The position numbers and the translations under genes were made by a program. From NCBI RefSeq assembly GCF_030272615.1, contig NC_081405.1, positions 154,797,613 to 154,861,612 of the forward strand: a stretch of DNA of 64,000 bases, given 5' to 3'. This document shows positions 12,430 through 24,709 of this stretch, in pieces. How positions within the stretch are numbered: the first letter of the stretch is position 1; the number at the start of each line of letters is the position of its first letter. Source of the DNA: Cryptomeria japonica (Eukaryota; Streptophyta; Pinopsida; Cupressales; Cupressaceae). Under the pieces are notes generated by a model. The model made no database searches. It was given only the letters and a program-made list of their open reading frames with translations, and was not told the origin of the DNA.

Positions 12430-12938
12430 AAAATTGGTAAGAGACAGATTCAGAGATTTGGTTCAGTATGAGCAATTTGGTGCAATGAGTTGGTGAAGTA
12501 TTTTATAGAGGTTCTTAACTAGATCTGCTGCGAGATGTTGGTGTTTTGTCATATCTTTTACTAGAACTGATTTCATGCATGTGTAGATGCAATCTTATCA
12601 ATTCACTCCTTTTAGAAGTAAGCCTTTCCAATAGTAAGCCGATTGTATTTGAGCAGTGAGCTCTCCGGGCAGTGAGCCTATTTTTGTAATCGCATATAAC
12701 TAGTTATATTATCTTGAGAGTAAACCCTCTTAGTGGGTTTTACCTTATTAGGTTTTCCACGTATAAAAAAATTTGGTGTCTCTTATATGGTTGTGTTATG
12801 CAATTCATTTTGTGTTTCATTTCAAGGATAATTAAGATTAAGATCAACATATTATCTGTTTCTATTTTAGAATTTAGGAGTGGAAGATTGATTCACAACC
12901 CCCCCCCCCCCCCCCTCAGTATTTCAGTTTGTTCAACA
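12430..12938 (+). repeat. 3' part of a copia LTR interrupted by Gypsy-A
   Basis: Matches the distal part of the Copia-A LTR in order: an AGCAGTGA block, the GGGTTTTxCCTTA and TTTCCACGTA blocks, a long C run (about 12900-12915), CTCAG and a terminal CAACA. No PBS or coding sequence follows, so it may be a 3' or solo LTR. Its left part would lie beyond Gypsy-A, outside the window. Confidence 0.7.
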
Positions 12939-13564
12939 CTCTATCCATGTGGATTTTCCCATAAAGAGGAGACCTAAACCTTTGTGCGATATTGCTAAGC
13001 TATATCTTCACAAACATGTAAACTACAGACAAACATGTTAGATGAAAAGGCAAAAATTTAGATACAAAAATGATTTACGATCAAACATAGATTGAAACAT
13101 AGTGATCACTGAGATAAAATATTATTAGATGGTGCCAATATAGGTAGAAAGTTGTGTTATACAAGATAGCCATATGATAGGGAAGCATGTGACTATTACA
13201 AACCGCATTGTAGGAAATCCACATAAGACATTAATGATTAATTCAAATAGTGGTTTGGCCCCCACAAATGCAACAAAAAAAATAAAAGATTTGAGATGAA
13301 TATGAGAAATATAATATGAATGCAGATATGCAAATATGATAGACCCCTTATAATTATATGTGTTACATGGAGGGAATGTAAGTCATTCTAAGGAGAAGAG
13401 ATGATGTGACATGTCAACATATGTAGCTATATGTTTCCATGAAATGTCACCTTGCATTGGATGACATATGATAGCCACAACATCAACAAAACCACAAAGA
13501 GAGATAGTGGCATCTAATGGCATCATAAGAACTCACAAAAGTGAAATTAGATTATGCATATATT
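12939..13564. other. Spacer with no recognised feature
   Basis: AT-rich DNA between a copia LTR end and TR-1. No coding, RNA or repeat signal stood out on either strand. Its last five bases, ATATT, form the left half of the TR-1 target duplication. Confidence 0.5.
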
Positions 13565-14743
13565 TGTTACTACTTATTATAGTTGCCATTAGTTTTATAT
13601 CCAAAGTCATTCTATATACTCTAGTCAGTTACTACTACCAAAACATTCAGTCGGTATGCACAGAACAGTCGGTTATAGAAGAAAGTAGTCACAGAGCCCA
13701 GTATACATCGAGCTGTCTACCGAGTAACATTCCATGTCTACCGAGCAGAAACAATGATACACTGAGTTGATATACACCGAGTGAATCATGTTACCAGATT
13801 CATTGAATCTAGACACACATGGGAAAACATGTTACAAGATCAAGGAACATAGAACCGTTATTACATTGGAAATTGCACTTAAAGATTTTGTATGATTTCG
13901 AGGTCATCTATCCAATGAAATATTTTGTATGGTTATTCATTTGATAAATCATGTTTGTAAGATCGAAGCAATGAACCTGATCACTGACATAAGATATCTA
14001 TTGATACATCATGGATTGAGATCAGATAGAGATATAGAGGTGTATGAAGCAAGACATGTGTGATACATAAGAAAGCACTGAGTGTTATGACTGTTACAAA
14101 GACACAGAGGTCACCGAGAAGCATTTCAAAGAACAGTCAAGGTACAGAGTAAATAGAAGGGTTTACCGAGTTACTTTATGGGTTACCGAGGTATGCTATA
14201 AGCAAGGTAATCTCATTTTGAGCACATAGAATCTGCTATAACATTCCAGATGTAAATTTGCAGATATTTGTAAAGATTTTATTGTAATATTTTGAAGTTG
14301 TAAGAGAAACCTTTAACAGGGTAAAAGACTCTAACAAAATCTATAAATTGTAAAGCCTTTAACCAGGTGCAACATTTAGAATAAGTGTTGTAAAATCCTT
14401 TAGCAAGGTAGATCTAACGATCTTGATACTCCTAACATGGTAAGCTATCAGAAATAGTTGAACATGTAGCTCTAACCGAGCAACCTTTATTATTGCAGTA
14501 GTGAAGTTGTGGGTGCCATCCCCACCACAGTTTTTCTCTCTAACCAAGAGTTTTTGTGTAACCAAAATATATGTGTTACTGAGTGAATCATGTATGATTG
14601 TTATTTATTTGTTTTAGCTTTATGTTATGTTACAACAGTTTGTGGTTTATGCATATCAGTGAAGATAGTTTTCAAGAAAGGATTTGTAGTACTGATTCAC
14701 CCCTCCCCTCTCGGTACATTAGCTTTCCATATTGGGCCTAACA
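13565..14743 (+). repeat. TR-1 5' LTR
   Basis: Starts TGTTACTACT and ends CCTAACA. Over the first 100 positions I count four differences from the 3' LTR, all transitions, and the two LTRs have equal length. ACCGAG or close variants recur many times. A TATAAATT at about 14342 is a possible core promoter. The end has the CACCCCTCCCCTCTC block also seen near the Copia-A LTR end. Confidence 0.95.
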
Positions 14744-14745
14744 AT

Positions 14746-14757
14746 TGGTATCAGAGC
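14746..14757 (+). other. TR-1 primer binding site
   Basis: TGGTATCAGAGC, the common plant copia PBS complementary to the 3' end of initiator tRNA-Met, lies two bases after the LTR end. Confidence 0.95.
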
Positions 14758-14805
14758 TTGAATCTTGGAAAAGGGTTTAACACCCTAAAGAAAAAGATAT
14801 TATCA

Positions 14806-16035
14806 ATGGAAGGCTATAAACAATCTCGAAAAATTGTGTATCTGCAAGAAGAATTGGATCATGCTAATCAAGTGATTACAGACATGCAAAGACAAATGCA
14901 AAAATCATTGAAAGTTAGAAGAACATTATTTAATGATTTGCAGGACTCTCAAGAGTTAGTGGAACAAATTGAAACATCATCTGAGAATATTATATCTAAA
15001 GAGATTGAAGAGATGATTGAAGAACTGAAGGAGAAGAACAAAGCATTGACTGATCAACTAAAAGCAATGAAAAGAGGACATGAACATTTCAGCACACAGA
15101 TGACTAAGAATCTTGATGCATTGAGGACAACTGAAGATAAAGTAAGAGATCTAGAAAGAGAAAAACAACAGCTTGAAGCATTAGTATCTGAAAAGAATGA
15201 TGAAATCACAAGGTTGACTGGGATTCAACAAAATTTGTCAGATCAATTGGGCTATGCACATCATGAAGCAAATATGAAAGATGAGGAGAATCAAGCATTG
15301 AAACTTGAAGTATCAAGGTTGACCAATGAACTTGAAACAGAGAAGAAATCCAAAGAAACACTGAAGAAGAGTTATGAAGCATCAAAGATGTTGGATGAGC
15401 AACTTAATACAAGAAGACCCAACAAAGAAGCATGACTCGATTACAAAGGAAAAGACTCTGCCGAGAAGGGAATTCATACAACCGAGAGAGGAGAATCATC
15501 TAAGCAAGTTGGAAATAAAAAGAATATCAAAGGAAAGAAGCCTGTTTGCAACTACTGTGGAAAACAAGGTCACACGGCTAACATGTGCCAAATCAGAAAA
15601 GGTAAGCAATTGAATGTCACTAGGTCTAATGGTTATTGTCACAATTGCAACAAATATGGTCACACATCTAACCAATGTAGGACAAAGTCTACTAGCAATT
15701 ATAAGAAGGCAAAATTCAAAGGGTTTTGTAAAAACTGCAATAGATATGGACATAGTACCGAGGAGTGTTGGTTTAAGCAGAAAAATTATATGTGGTCTAC
15801 ACACCGAGCAAATACTAGAGGCTACCGAACTCACACAGATCCTTACCGACAGTATTCTACAATACCATGGGATTACAATACAAGGATATGGTGTGAATGT
15901 TGTGGAAGATATGGACATATAAGTGCCAACTGCTTTATAAGGTTTAGAATAGCATGTTTTCATTGTCACAAAGTTGGATAATTGGCTAGAGATTGCAGAG
16001 ATCAACCTAGAGGAGACACTGAGGAAATAAAATAA
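14806..16035 (+). pseudogene. gag: TR-1 Gag-like protein: coiled coil plus five CCHC zinc knuckles
   Basis: The first ATG after the PBS (14806) opens about 209 codons that are almost wholly coiled coil, rich in Glu, Lys, Leu and Gln. No UBN2-type capsid domain is visible before it. After a TGA at 15433 the same phase continues into five knuckles at 15547-15588, 15637-15678, 15727-15768, 15892-15933 and 15955-15996, each CX2CX4HX4C. The first three are spaced exactly 90 bp apart. The fifth has a TAA (15979) where the His belongs. The phase closes at 16033. The likely role is binding and packaging element RNA into particles. Using an ATG upstream inside the LTR seems unlikely. Confidence 0.85.
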
Positions 16036-16628
16036 AAATTACAGATGATTTGGAGAAAGAAATAAATTGTGTCAAATGAAGAAATCACCTTATCTACCGA
16101 GTTAGGTGCACCTATTCCAAATTAATCGGTAAAGGTATGAAGGGACTGCATTTTCTCAAAGGTCAAATCTTAACAGTTCCTATTTCATCTCGTACTTAAT
16201 TCAAAATCTGCATAATTAAAGATGCATTAGAAAATTTGAAATTTTATCAAAGTCTTTTAGAAGCCTGTAAAGTTGGTAAATGCAGGAAGTCTGGCTACTC
16301 AGTAAAAGCATAAAAAGTAGTGGTACCGAGTGCATTTAATGTTTTATGACCTAACTGCACGAAGGCCGACGAGGTACAATGAATACTTAAAGCTATTGCG
16401 CGGTCATTTTTCACTCACCAAGTTTTCAAGAAAGCAGAGCAAATCAAATCAAAGGCAATCAAACCTCCTCCAAAGCAAATTCAAAGGTATTTACATCAAT
16501 CACAACGCATTATCAAGATAGTTTACCGATCATATCAAGTTGTTATTATTTGCTAAGTGGAAAGCGTCTGCCATTTGAAAGTCTTCAAACCCTAAGGATC
16601 TTTTGTTAGTATTTATCTTAAATCTGCA
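16036..16628 (+). other. TR-1 interior between the two frames
   Basis: Where a normal copia would carry pol there are only about 590 bp without a sustained frame or any pol motif. This is probably what remains after pol was lost. ACCGAG-type motifs continue here. Confidence 0.6.
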
Positions 16629-19600
16629 ATGGCACCTAAGATCCGGAAGCCCGTTGTTGTTGAGAACATTGAAAAGCCCTCACTGAAATACTCTTTAACT
16701 CCCAAAATTGCATCTGAACTGGATGACAAAACTGCATTTTTTCTCATTCCGGATAGAGTTTTATTAGTCAAGGATGTGAGATTCTTCACTAAGTGTCGAG
16801 TTGAGGAACTAGGTCATGTTGAGATCAAAGACACATATGATGAATTGTGTACCGATGGTAAAATGGATAGCAAATATGAACACATCAAAATCAAGGGATT
16901 GATCGAAGCCCTAACCTATCCCCGTGTATTCAAACCCCAATGGGTCAAGTTTGTTCTAAGAAGAGTTCATGATGACTTCATGTGGCTAGAAGAGAAACCG
17001 TTTAAGATCACCAAGGAAATCATTTATTTGATCATCGGCTACCCTATTTATGATCATGCCCAAGCTCAGAAAATGATATCACAGAAGGAATTGATCAGTT
17101 TAACCAGAGTAGAATCTGATTGCAGGGGACTGAAATTGAACAATGTCATAGATGCAGAGCTAAAGTTTGCCATTAGAGTAATAGGTTATTGTTTCTTCCA
17201 ATCGGCAAGGGAAAACAATGTACCCTGTGCAGCAGTCGACTTAGCATATAAAATTGTGAAGAAAGGCATGAAAATTGATTTATGTGAGGTATTGTTGAAA
17301 AACCTGTTTGAGAATCTCAATACCATAAGGAAGCCAAAGAAGAACAATTTGGCTAGTACACTGAAATTTGGATCACTTCTGGTATGCATGTTTTTCTATT
17401 TTGAGAAATTCTTTCCATCAGTCGGCAAAGTTGTTTGGGAGCTACACCGACCAATCACCCATCAAATCAATGACTTCATCAAGAAGCTAGGTGATAATTT
17501 TAATGATATTATGGATGATTATTTCAGTAAGTTTCAGAAGAAGATGCATAACAGATATATAATTCCACCCAAGCTAGTGGAGAGATACACAGATGACATA
17601 CGTTTTGAAGTGGACACTGATTACTGCTATGTTAATGTTGTGGAACCAAGAACTCAATATTTGCTACCTATGGGTTATGGTATTGACTTTGACATCACAC
17701 AACATCAGATAGATGCTTTTCTTACATTACCAAGGCATGCTACCGAGCTGAGGTATGGAACATATGAAGAAGTGAAGGAAAAAGTAAAAATGAGCATTGT
17801 AGTGCCCAAGGCTACAAGGAAGGCAACAAAAATGATCAAGGTATTAACAGAGAAATCTGGAGAAGGTTCTTCCTCCACACCTATCAAGGGCACTCTAGCC
17901 ATCACCAAAGAGGAATCTGAAGCCCAAGAGGCAGCTATAACACTGAGCACCGAATTGCCTAAAGGGAAAGTTTTGAAAAGAAAGAAACAAGATACATCAA
18001 AAGTATCACCGACTCCTCTAGCAAAGCAACCTAACACAAGAGCATCTGCAACATCACCGAGTAAGAAACCAAAGAATGTTGCCGCACCAAAGGTAACAAA
18101 AACTTACAAGAAATCTACTCAGAGACTCATTTTGGCTAAAGAGTCTAGTGACACTGAATCTGAAGATGCAAGCAAATTTCAGATTGTCAAGAGTAAAAAG
18201 GTAAATGTACATAGTGTTGAAAATTTTTGTGCTAATCTGAAAAAATATGGTGGATTTGGATCATTTAGATATGTAAAATATGAATCCAGATCTGATTATG
18301 AAAAGAGACAAATAGAAGAAGTTGTCATCTGCACACTATTGAAATTCTGATTGGTCCCATTGGAAGTATCTAAATCTCTTCCAAATGAATTATATTTGCA
18401 TATTGACAACAGGTGGAAGTATGCCATGGACTTAGAGAAACAAATGAGAGAAAGAAGTCTGGTACATCTTTTCCCAGACATGTCGGTAGATGAGATCACC
18501 GAACATCTGAAAAACTGCCACACAAAATTCCTAGTCAAGCAAAGAGCCTTGAAATTGATGAATGGCCTTTACTTGGATGTAGAGAATGAGACCAAAGAAA
18601 AATGGCAGGAAATATTTCGAATCAAGAATTCCGGTGAGCAAGCTAAAGTTGAAATAGTTGATGTCACCAAGCAAGATCCTGATATCACCAAGCAAGACCC
18701 TGCTGACACTATACAAGTTGATGAGGATATCATGGACACCGAGGCATCAAAACAAGAAATGAAAGAAGGGAATGCTTATGCCCAACTTGTATCCAGTGAA
18801 TCAGTTTTGGAACAAATTTAGCCCTATCCTCCGGTCAATCAGCCTATTTCAACCGAGGCCCCTCAGGATATGGAACAAGGCACAGAAGGTCACAAGTCAA
18901 CAACAGGAGAAACTACTTCTCAAGAACAGACCTCTCAAGCTCCATCTAGCACTGAAAACATTACAACCAAGACACCAAGCTCAAAGAGACCAAAGGACAC
19001 TACAGAGGCTAAATAAACCGACCAAAGTGTTGCCTCTATCGAGCAACCTATCAAGGGTCAACAAGCCTCCCAAGCCATTGTCTTAGTTCAACTAGTGAAA
19101 GGTAAAGAAAAGAAAATGAAAAAGCATAGTTTCAAATTAGATTTGTCAAAACCAATAGTGTTGCCCAATGTTGATATATCCAAATTAAAAGGGCAAGAAC
19201 TCATTGAATTCGGTGAACTATGCAAAGCCAAAGCGGAACAGGAGAAGCAAATGGCTATTCAAAAGAAAAACAAAGTACTTCAGAAGGTGAAAGCACTCTT
19301 AACCGATATGCTACCTGAAGAAACAGTGACAAAAGATGCCACCATCCACATTCAACTGGATGAACTCCTAACCAAGATAGAGACATCTGGAGTAGATGCA
19401 CCTGAATATTTGAGCAAGTTAAAAGACAAGGAGCTCACTGCTAAAATGATTGAAGAGGTACAGAAAGCTATTGCTATTGGCAAAGTTAAACTTGTCAAAT
19501 TTATTGCTGAGTTGACCCCTCAACTCAAGCACATTCTTTATTTATTTCAGAAACTCTATACATTTTCTTTATTCATTAAAGATATCAAAAATAAAACTGA

Positions 19601-19990
19601 AGTGATTGAGAAAGAGATCACCGATCTCTCAAATAAGTTGGCCACTGAGCCAAATTCCATTCAAAATTTTTATACAAGCTACAAAAGCTCATGGCTCAAC
19701 AATTGGAACTCAGGAATGAAGAGCACAAGATAAGGATGGACATAATGACACTTCAAACATTATTCATTCCTCATCTTTCATCCGTCCAAGAACAGATCAA
19801 CAAAGCTACCTCCCTATCCACTCAACAAGAGGGAAGCACCTTAGATGGACTAATTTCACTGTTAGTTGACATTACAACTCATAATTCACTCATGGACAGT
19901 GTCAAGGATGCCCTCTCTGTCGCCCTTACCGATGCAAATACAAAGTATAAATCCATTTTTGACCAGTTGCCACCACCGAATGGTAACTAA
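16629..19990 (+). pseudogene. TR-1 second frame: about 1,120-codon protein of unknown function
   Basis: Begins with a clean ATG (MAPKIRKPVVVENIE) and is open for 573 codons. It continues in the same phase past stops at 18348 (TGA), 18819 (TAG) and 19014 (TAA), and ends in another phase after a frameshift near 19685. The first 400 or so residues look globular and helical, including a segment GLIEALTYPRVF and a later EIIYLIIGYP. The middle (about residues 400-530) is basic, rich in Lys, Ser, Thr and Pro. The C-terminal third is charged and coiled-coil-like. I see no RT, protease, integrase, zinc finger or clear membrane segment. It occupies the place, between gag and PPT, where SIRE-like copia elements keep an env-like frame. 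I do not recognise the family. Confidence 0.8.
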
Positions 19991-20297
19991 GTTTTGATGT
20001 TTGTCAAAAAGTGGGAGTGAGTATAGTATCAAAGTATACAAGGGAATGTAGTATACAGGGGGAGTATACCGAGCAGTGATCACCAAACAGAACCAAGTAC
20101 AAAATATTAATCAGCGAGCATGCAAAATCATATTTTTGTACAATATATTGATAAGGGGAGTATATCTGAATATACTATTTCATTGACAAAAGTATATGCT
20201 GCCAGTTTTGTCAAAATTTTGTAAGTATATAGATTTTTGAGTTATCACTTTGAAAGTAGTTTTGTCAAACATCTCAACTAATGTCAAAAGGGGAGAT
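19991..20297 (+). promoter_or_regulatory. TR-1 3' non-coding region with three polypurine tracts
   Basis: G-rich tracts CAGGGGGAGT (about 20057), AAGGGGAGT (about 20155) and AAAAGGGGAGA (20286-20296) precede the LTR; the last abuts TGTTAC and is the probable PPT. ATGTCAAAAGGGGAG matches the PPT context of Copia-A and Copia-B. Confidence 0.75.
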
Positions 20298-21476
20298 TGT
20301 TACTACTTATTATAGTTGCCATTAGTTTTACATCCAAAGTCATTCTATATACTCTAGTCGGTTACTACTACCGAAACATTCAGTCGATATGCACAGAACA
20401 GTCGGTTATAGAAGAAATTAGTCACAAAGCCCAGTATACACCGAGTTGTCTACCGAGTAACATTCCATGTCTACCAAGCAGAAACAATGATACATCGAGT
20501 TGATATACACCGAGTGAATCGTGTTACCAGATTCATTGAATCTAGACACACATGGGAAAATGTGTTACAAGATCGAGGAACATAGAACCGTTATTACATT
20601 AGAAATTGCACTTAAAGATTTTGTATGATTTCGAGGTCATCTATCAAATGAAATATTTTGTATGGTTATTCATTCGATAAATCATGTTTGTAAGATCGAA
20701 GTAATGAACCTGATCACCGACATAAGATATCTATTTATACATCATGGATTGAGATCAGATAGAGATATAGAGGTGTATGGAGCGAGACATGTTTGATACA
20801 TAAGAAAGCACCGAGTGTTATGACTATTACAGAGACACAAAGGTCACCGAGAAGCATTTTAGAGAATAGTCAAGGTACAGAGTAAACATAAGGGTTTACC
20901 GAGTTACTTTATGGGTTACCGAGGTATGCTATAAGCAAGGTAATCTCATTTTGAGCATATAGAATCTGCTATAACATTCCAGATGTAAATTTGCAGATAT
21001 TTGTAAAGATTTTATTGTAATATTTTGAAGTTGTAAGAGAAACCTTTAACAGGATAAAAGACTCTAACAAAATCTATAAATTGTAAAGCCTTTAACGAGG
21101 TGCAACATTTAGAATAAGTGTTGTAAAATCCTTTAGCAATGTAGATCTAACGATCTTGATACTCCTAACATGGTAAGCTATCAGAAATAGCTGAACACGT
21201 AGCTCTAACCGAGCAACCTTTATTATTGCAGTAGTGAAGTTGTGGGTGCCATCCCCACTGCAGTTTTTCTCTCTAACCAAGAGTTTCTACGTAACCAAAA
21301 TATATGTGTTATGGAGTGAATCATGTATGATTGTTATTTATTTGTTTTAGCTTTATGTTATGTTACAACAGTTTGTGGTTTATGCATATCAGTGAAGATA
21401 TTTTTGAAGAAAGGAATTTTAGTACTGATTCACCCCTCCCCTCTCAATACATTAGCTTTCCATATTGGGCCTAACA
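20298..21476 (+). repeat. TR-1 3' LTR
   Basis: 1179 bp, collinear with 13565-14743 without net length change. It starts TGTTACTACT just after the PPT and ends CCTAACA, followed by the GTATT flank. Confidence 0.95.
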
Positions 21477-23372
21477 GTATTTGCATATGAGCTACTCATC
21501 ATAGTCTCAACGTTTTCGAATCTGAAGAAAGACACATGAAGGAAACGATAAAATAAAAATTCATTTCAACATGGAAGAAGGCCTAAATACCTCCAACGCT
21601 TCACATCATCCCCAAATGCTGAAATTCAAGATACGACAAATAGAAAAGAAAAAAATTGTTTAACAAATTGAGGAAGCACACAACAAAAATTCCCTATTTC
21701 CAAGCACCTACAAAGTACACTTAGGTCCTCTAGGAGAGCACAAACATCACCCCCTATTTCCAAGTATCTATAGAGTAACTTGGGTCCTTTAGAAGGGTAC
21801 AAAAATATAAAGACAAATATGGGAGAACAAATATAGGCATGTTGTAATATACAAGATAAGAATAGTATTTTCCTAATGATCCTCCCCAATTAGATCACCA
21901 TTCTCCCTATCTTGATCACACAAGAAGGGAGGATGAGATGAAAGAGAAAATTTAAGTTTGGACAAACAAGACTCCCTTTGCCATCTAAGATACAATGTCC
22001 GAGTAATAATAAATTACATAAAACCTTAGTTACCTAAAATAAGTAATAGACTTATTCATTATAAAACATAAATATAAGAAATAGTAGAAATATAATTAAG
22101 TTTGCTATAAAATATAATTATAAAAATTAATATCTCTCTAGAAAAACTCATCTAGAATAAGCTTTAGGCTCTTGTTGATTCAATGACTGAATCGGGTTGG
22201 AGTCCATTTTAGCTAAAAAATAAAGGTTTCTCATCATCCACCATCCTAAAAAGACAATTATCTTCATTAAAAAATTTGAAATATACATAATTTTTATTCA
22301 AAGCTAAAATGGCATTGCAAAGCCACAAATAGAAAATCAATTTGTATAATATTGTAAAAGGTGTTGCAAGTACCTAGCCCACAATTTTTTTCTCCATAGA
22401 TTTAAATATATTTATTTGCTTCCAATCTAGCAAAACTGGTGTACTAGACATACTCCAAATTGAATGATATATGGATATATAAAATATCGATATTACAATA
22501 TGAACAAAGGAGTTTGTATGATACATACAAGAAATGAACATGTTTTAATGTAAAAGCATGTTCACTTCATAAAAGAGTCAGTCTTCTACTCTTTTTAAGC
22601 TTACCCCTTGTAAAAGGTTCAAGCTAGCCTTGTCCAAAATTTTCTCCTCATGAAAAGAAATATGTGAAGCTCAATTTTTTTTATAATACCTTTAATTTTA
22701 TCATCTTCTGTTTATACAATGGACCACACAAAGTACTCATTTTTTGTTCTAAAGGGTCCCAACATTATTAACATTATATTTTCCACAATATTGTGTTGGT
22801 AAATTATGTTCCAATGTTAAGTAAACCTAAAAAATAGATTAAAAATAAGTTTAAATATCTATGAGTGTTAGCATCCATCATTTGTGATCCATTCTTCATC
22901 TTTGCATTTGATCATTGGTTGTTGATCTACATTAAAAAAACCTTTTGATCCCTATATGAAGTACATGTTCTATCATTCAAATAGTTTAAGGAGGACCTAT
23001 TGATTTAAAGCAAGCATTCTAAAAGTTTAAATGCGTAAAATTAGCCTTTTCCTTCTCATGAAGAGAACGCCTTTGTTTTAAAAGTTTAAATGTGTAAAAT
23101 TTGAATATAGAAGACAAATAAGATAATATCAATATCTACGAAAATCTAAACTATAAAAGGAAAAATAATAATTACACTGCAAAAAAATGATCGTAACTTG
23201 TTCGAAAGCCGCATAACCCTTCTCATGACTATTGCTTAAATATTCATGGGCCTCGATCATGCCATTAACATTAAAATGTTTTTCAAAGTTGTGTTTTCAA
23301 GTCCAACTATTTGGGTAAATGAAAAACAACGAATATTTAAAGGTCGGGATAAATTCATCATCTTGCACTTCA

Positions 23373-23415
<43 letters not shown>

Positions 23416-24338
23416 TTTATACCAAGATGGACCTGGGAATTGGATAAAAGGAGCAAGGAAAACAAATTGTTGGAGCTGTAACTAGGAAGGGAGGTATAGA
23501 TTCTTCTTTATAAAACCCAAGTGAGAAAAACTCGTAGCCATTATTCAAACTAAAGAAGAAAGCCACAAACTACAAATGAATCCACGCTGCAACAAGATTG
23601 TACAGAATCATAGAAACCACTGCATGAGTACCTCTAGGATACTTTGAAAATGCAATTGTATATATTCTGCATTGCTCAAATGGATGAACAGACAGGTACA
23701 CGGTTTCTGAATACAAAAACTGATCATTTGAGGACAGGAAGATATGAATCTGCAGAAATATGCTCCAAATTGAGGAACTGCAAAGATGACCTCCGGTTGG
23801 GATGATGCCATTGTATATCCATTTCTCAATAATGTCCCACTAGAAAGAAACTCTGGAAGCACTTGAAGATGCGACTCTGGAATCTCATGTAGTCAAGAAT
23901 CCTATTTGAAAGAATCTCTAGGAGAAAACAAAGTTGCAACATTGGAATCTCATGTAGACGGGAATTTAGAACAAAAGAATATTTTTGACTGTCAATTGGA
24001 GGAAGAGTGCATAGCAACTTTAATCTTCTATTTTATTCAGGAAACTTATTGAAAGAAACCTATACCAAATGCATTAAGCAAAAACTCATATAAACTTTCT
24101 AAAAGTTTAATTTTTACAAAGCCCCAAATTTTCCAGATCTTTGTCATGCAGTGCTTGCAAAGCACGTACAAGTTTTAAAGAATCAATATAGGAAAAAAAA
24201 GCAAGGAGAATGCAAAAAATAGGGGAAGAACATGCATGCATCTAAAAACAGAGGTCTACGTCAACTTCCATGGTGATGGTAATCTTTAGAAATATGCCTG
24301 CAAATAATTGTGTTTAGCTTCTTCTTCCTAGCAATCTA
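21477..24338. other. AT-rich spacer without recognised genes
   Basis: About 2.9 kb with only short, unconserved frames on both strands. Apart from a TG microsatellite I recognise no repeat, RNA or coding family. The right end abuts a minus-strand PBS, so the last few hundred bases could be the 5' untranslated interior of that element. Confidence 0.5.
23375..23409. repeat. (TG)n microsatellite
   Basis: About 17 TG units followed by a T run. Confidence 0.97.
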
Positions 24339-24707
24339 GCTCTGATACCATGTAAAATTTTCTGCATAGCAAAACTATAGATCTAGCTAGAAAGCAAGAA
24401 ACAAAATTGGTAGAGAAATTAAGAAGAAAAATAGAAAAGCTAAGAATGAAATTCTATAAATTCATTGTGTAAATAACATTATGCAAATGCATGCCTTTAT
24501 ACAATAACAACCACCGCATGAACATAGGATTGCGGTGGAATCAAAGGCAATCACGGGCGGTGAAAGAGGCATAGCATGAATAGCTAACTAGTTGTTTGCA
24601 TTGATTGCTTAGTTAGACTTAGATAATGTATTGCATGACTGCCTTATTTATGGTGGAAGTATTGCTTCCCATAAATTATGGACATGAGACAAGTGCATGC
24701 ACTAACA
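24339..24707 (-). repeat. Minus-strand LTR with PBS of an unidentified element
   Basis: GCTCTGATACCA at 24339-24350 is the reverse complement of the tRNA-Met PBS and directly abuts TGTAAAATTTT. The LTR would run 24351-24707, ending CTAACA in plus-strand reading. On the minus strand a TATAAAGG lies near 24490. No second LTR or coding interior was found to the left, so it is probably a truncated element. It ends two bases from the Copia-B LTR. Confidence 0.6.
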
Positions 24708-24709
24708 AA

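Larger units (their letters stand above)
13565..21476 (+). mobile_element. TR-1: complete LTR element lacking pol (LARD / TR-GAG type)
   Basis: Two LTRs of exactly 1179 bp (13565-14743 and 20298-21476) enclose a 5554-bp interior with a tRNA-Met-type PBS and a PPT. Flanks ATATT (13560-13564) and GTATT (21477-21481) are a 5-bp target duplication with one transition. The interior encodes a Gag-like coiled-coil/zinc-knuckle frame and a second very long frame. No protease, integrase, RT or RNase H motif is present. Such elements, known as LARDs or TR-GAGs, need enzymes from a relative in trans. The LTR 3' end resembles that of Copia-A, so a related copia could be the helper (inference). Confidence 0.92.

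Noticed and set aside
12939-13564. LTR or gene remnant between the copia LTR and TR-1
   Set aside because: I looked for PBS, PPT, TG/CA ends and coding blocks on both strands and found none.
14590-14805. N-terminal extension of the TR-1 Gag frame upstream of 14806
   Set aside because: It lies within the LTR and across the PBS; the first ATG after the PBS is the credible start.
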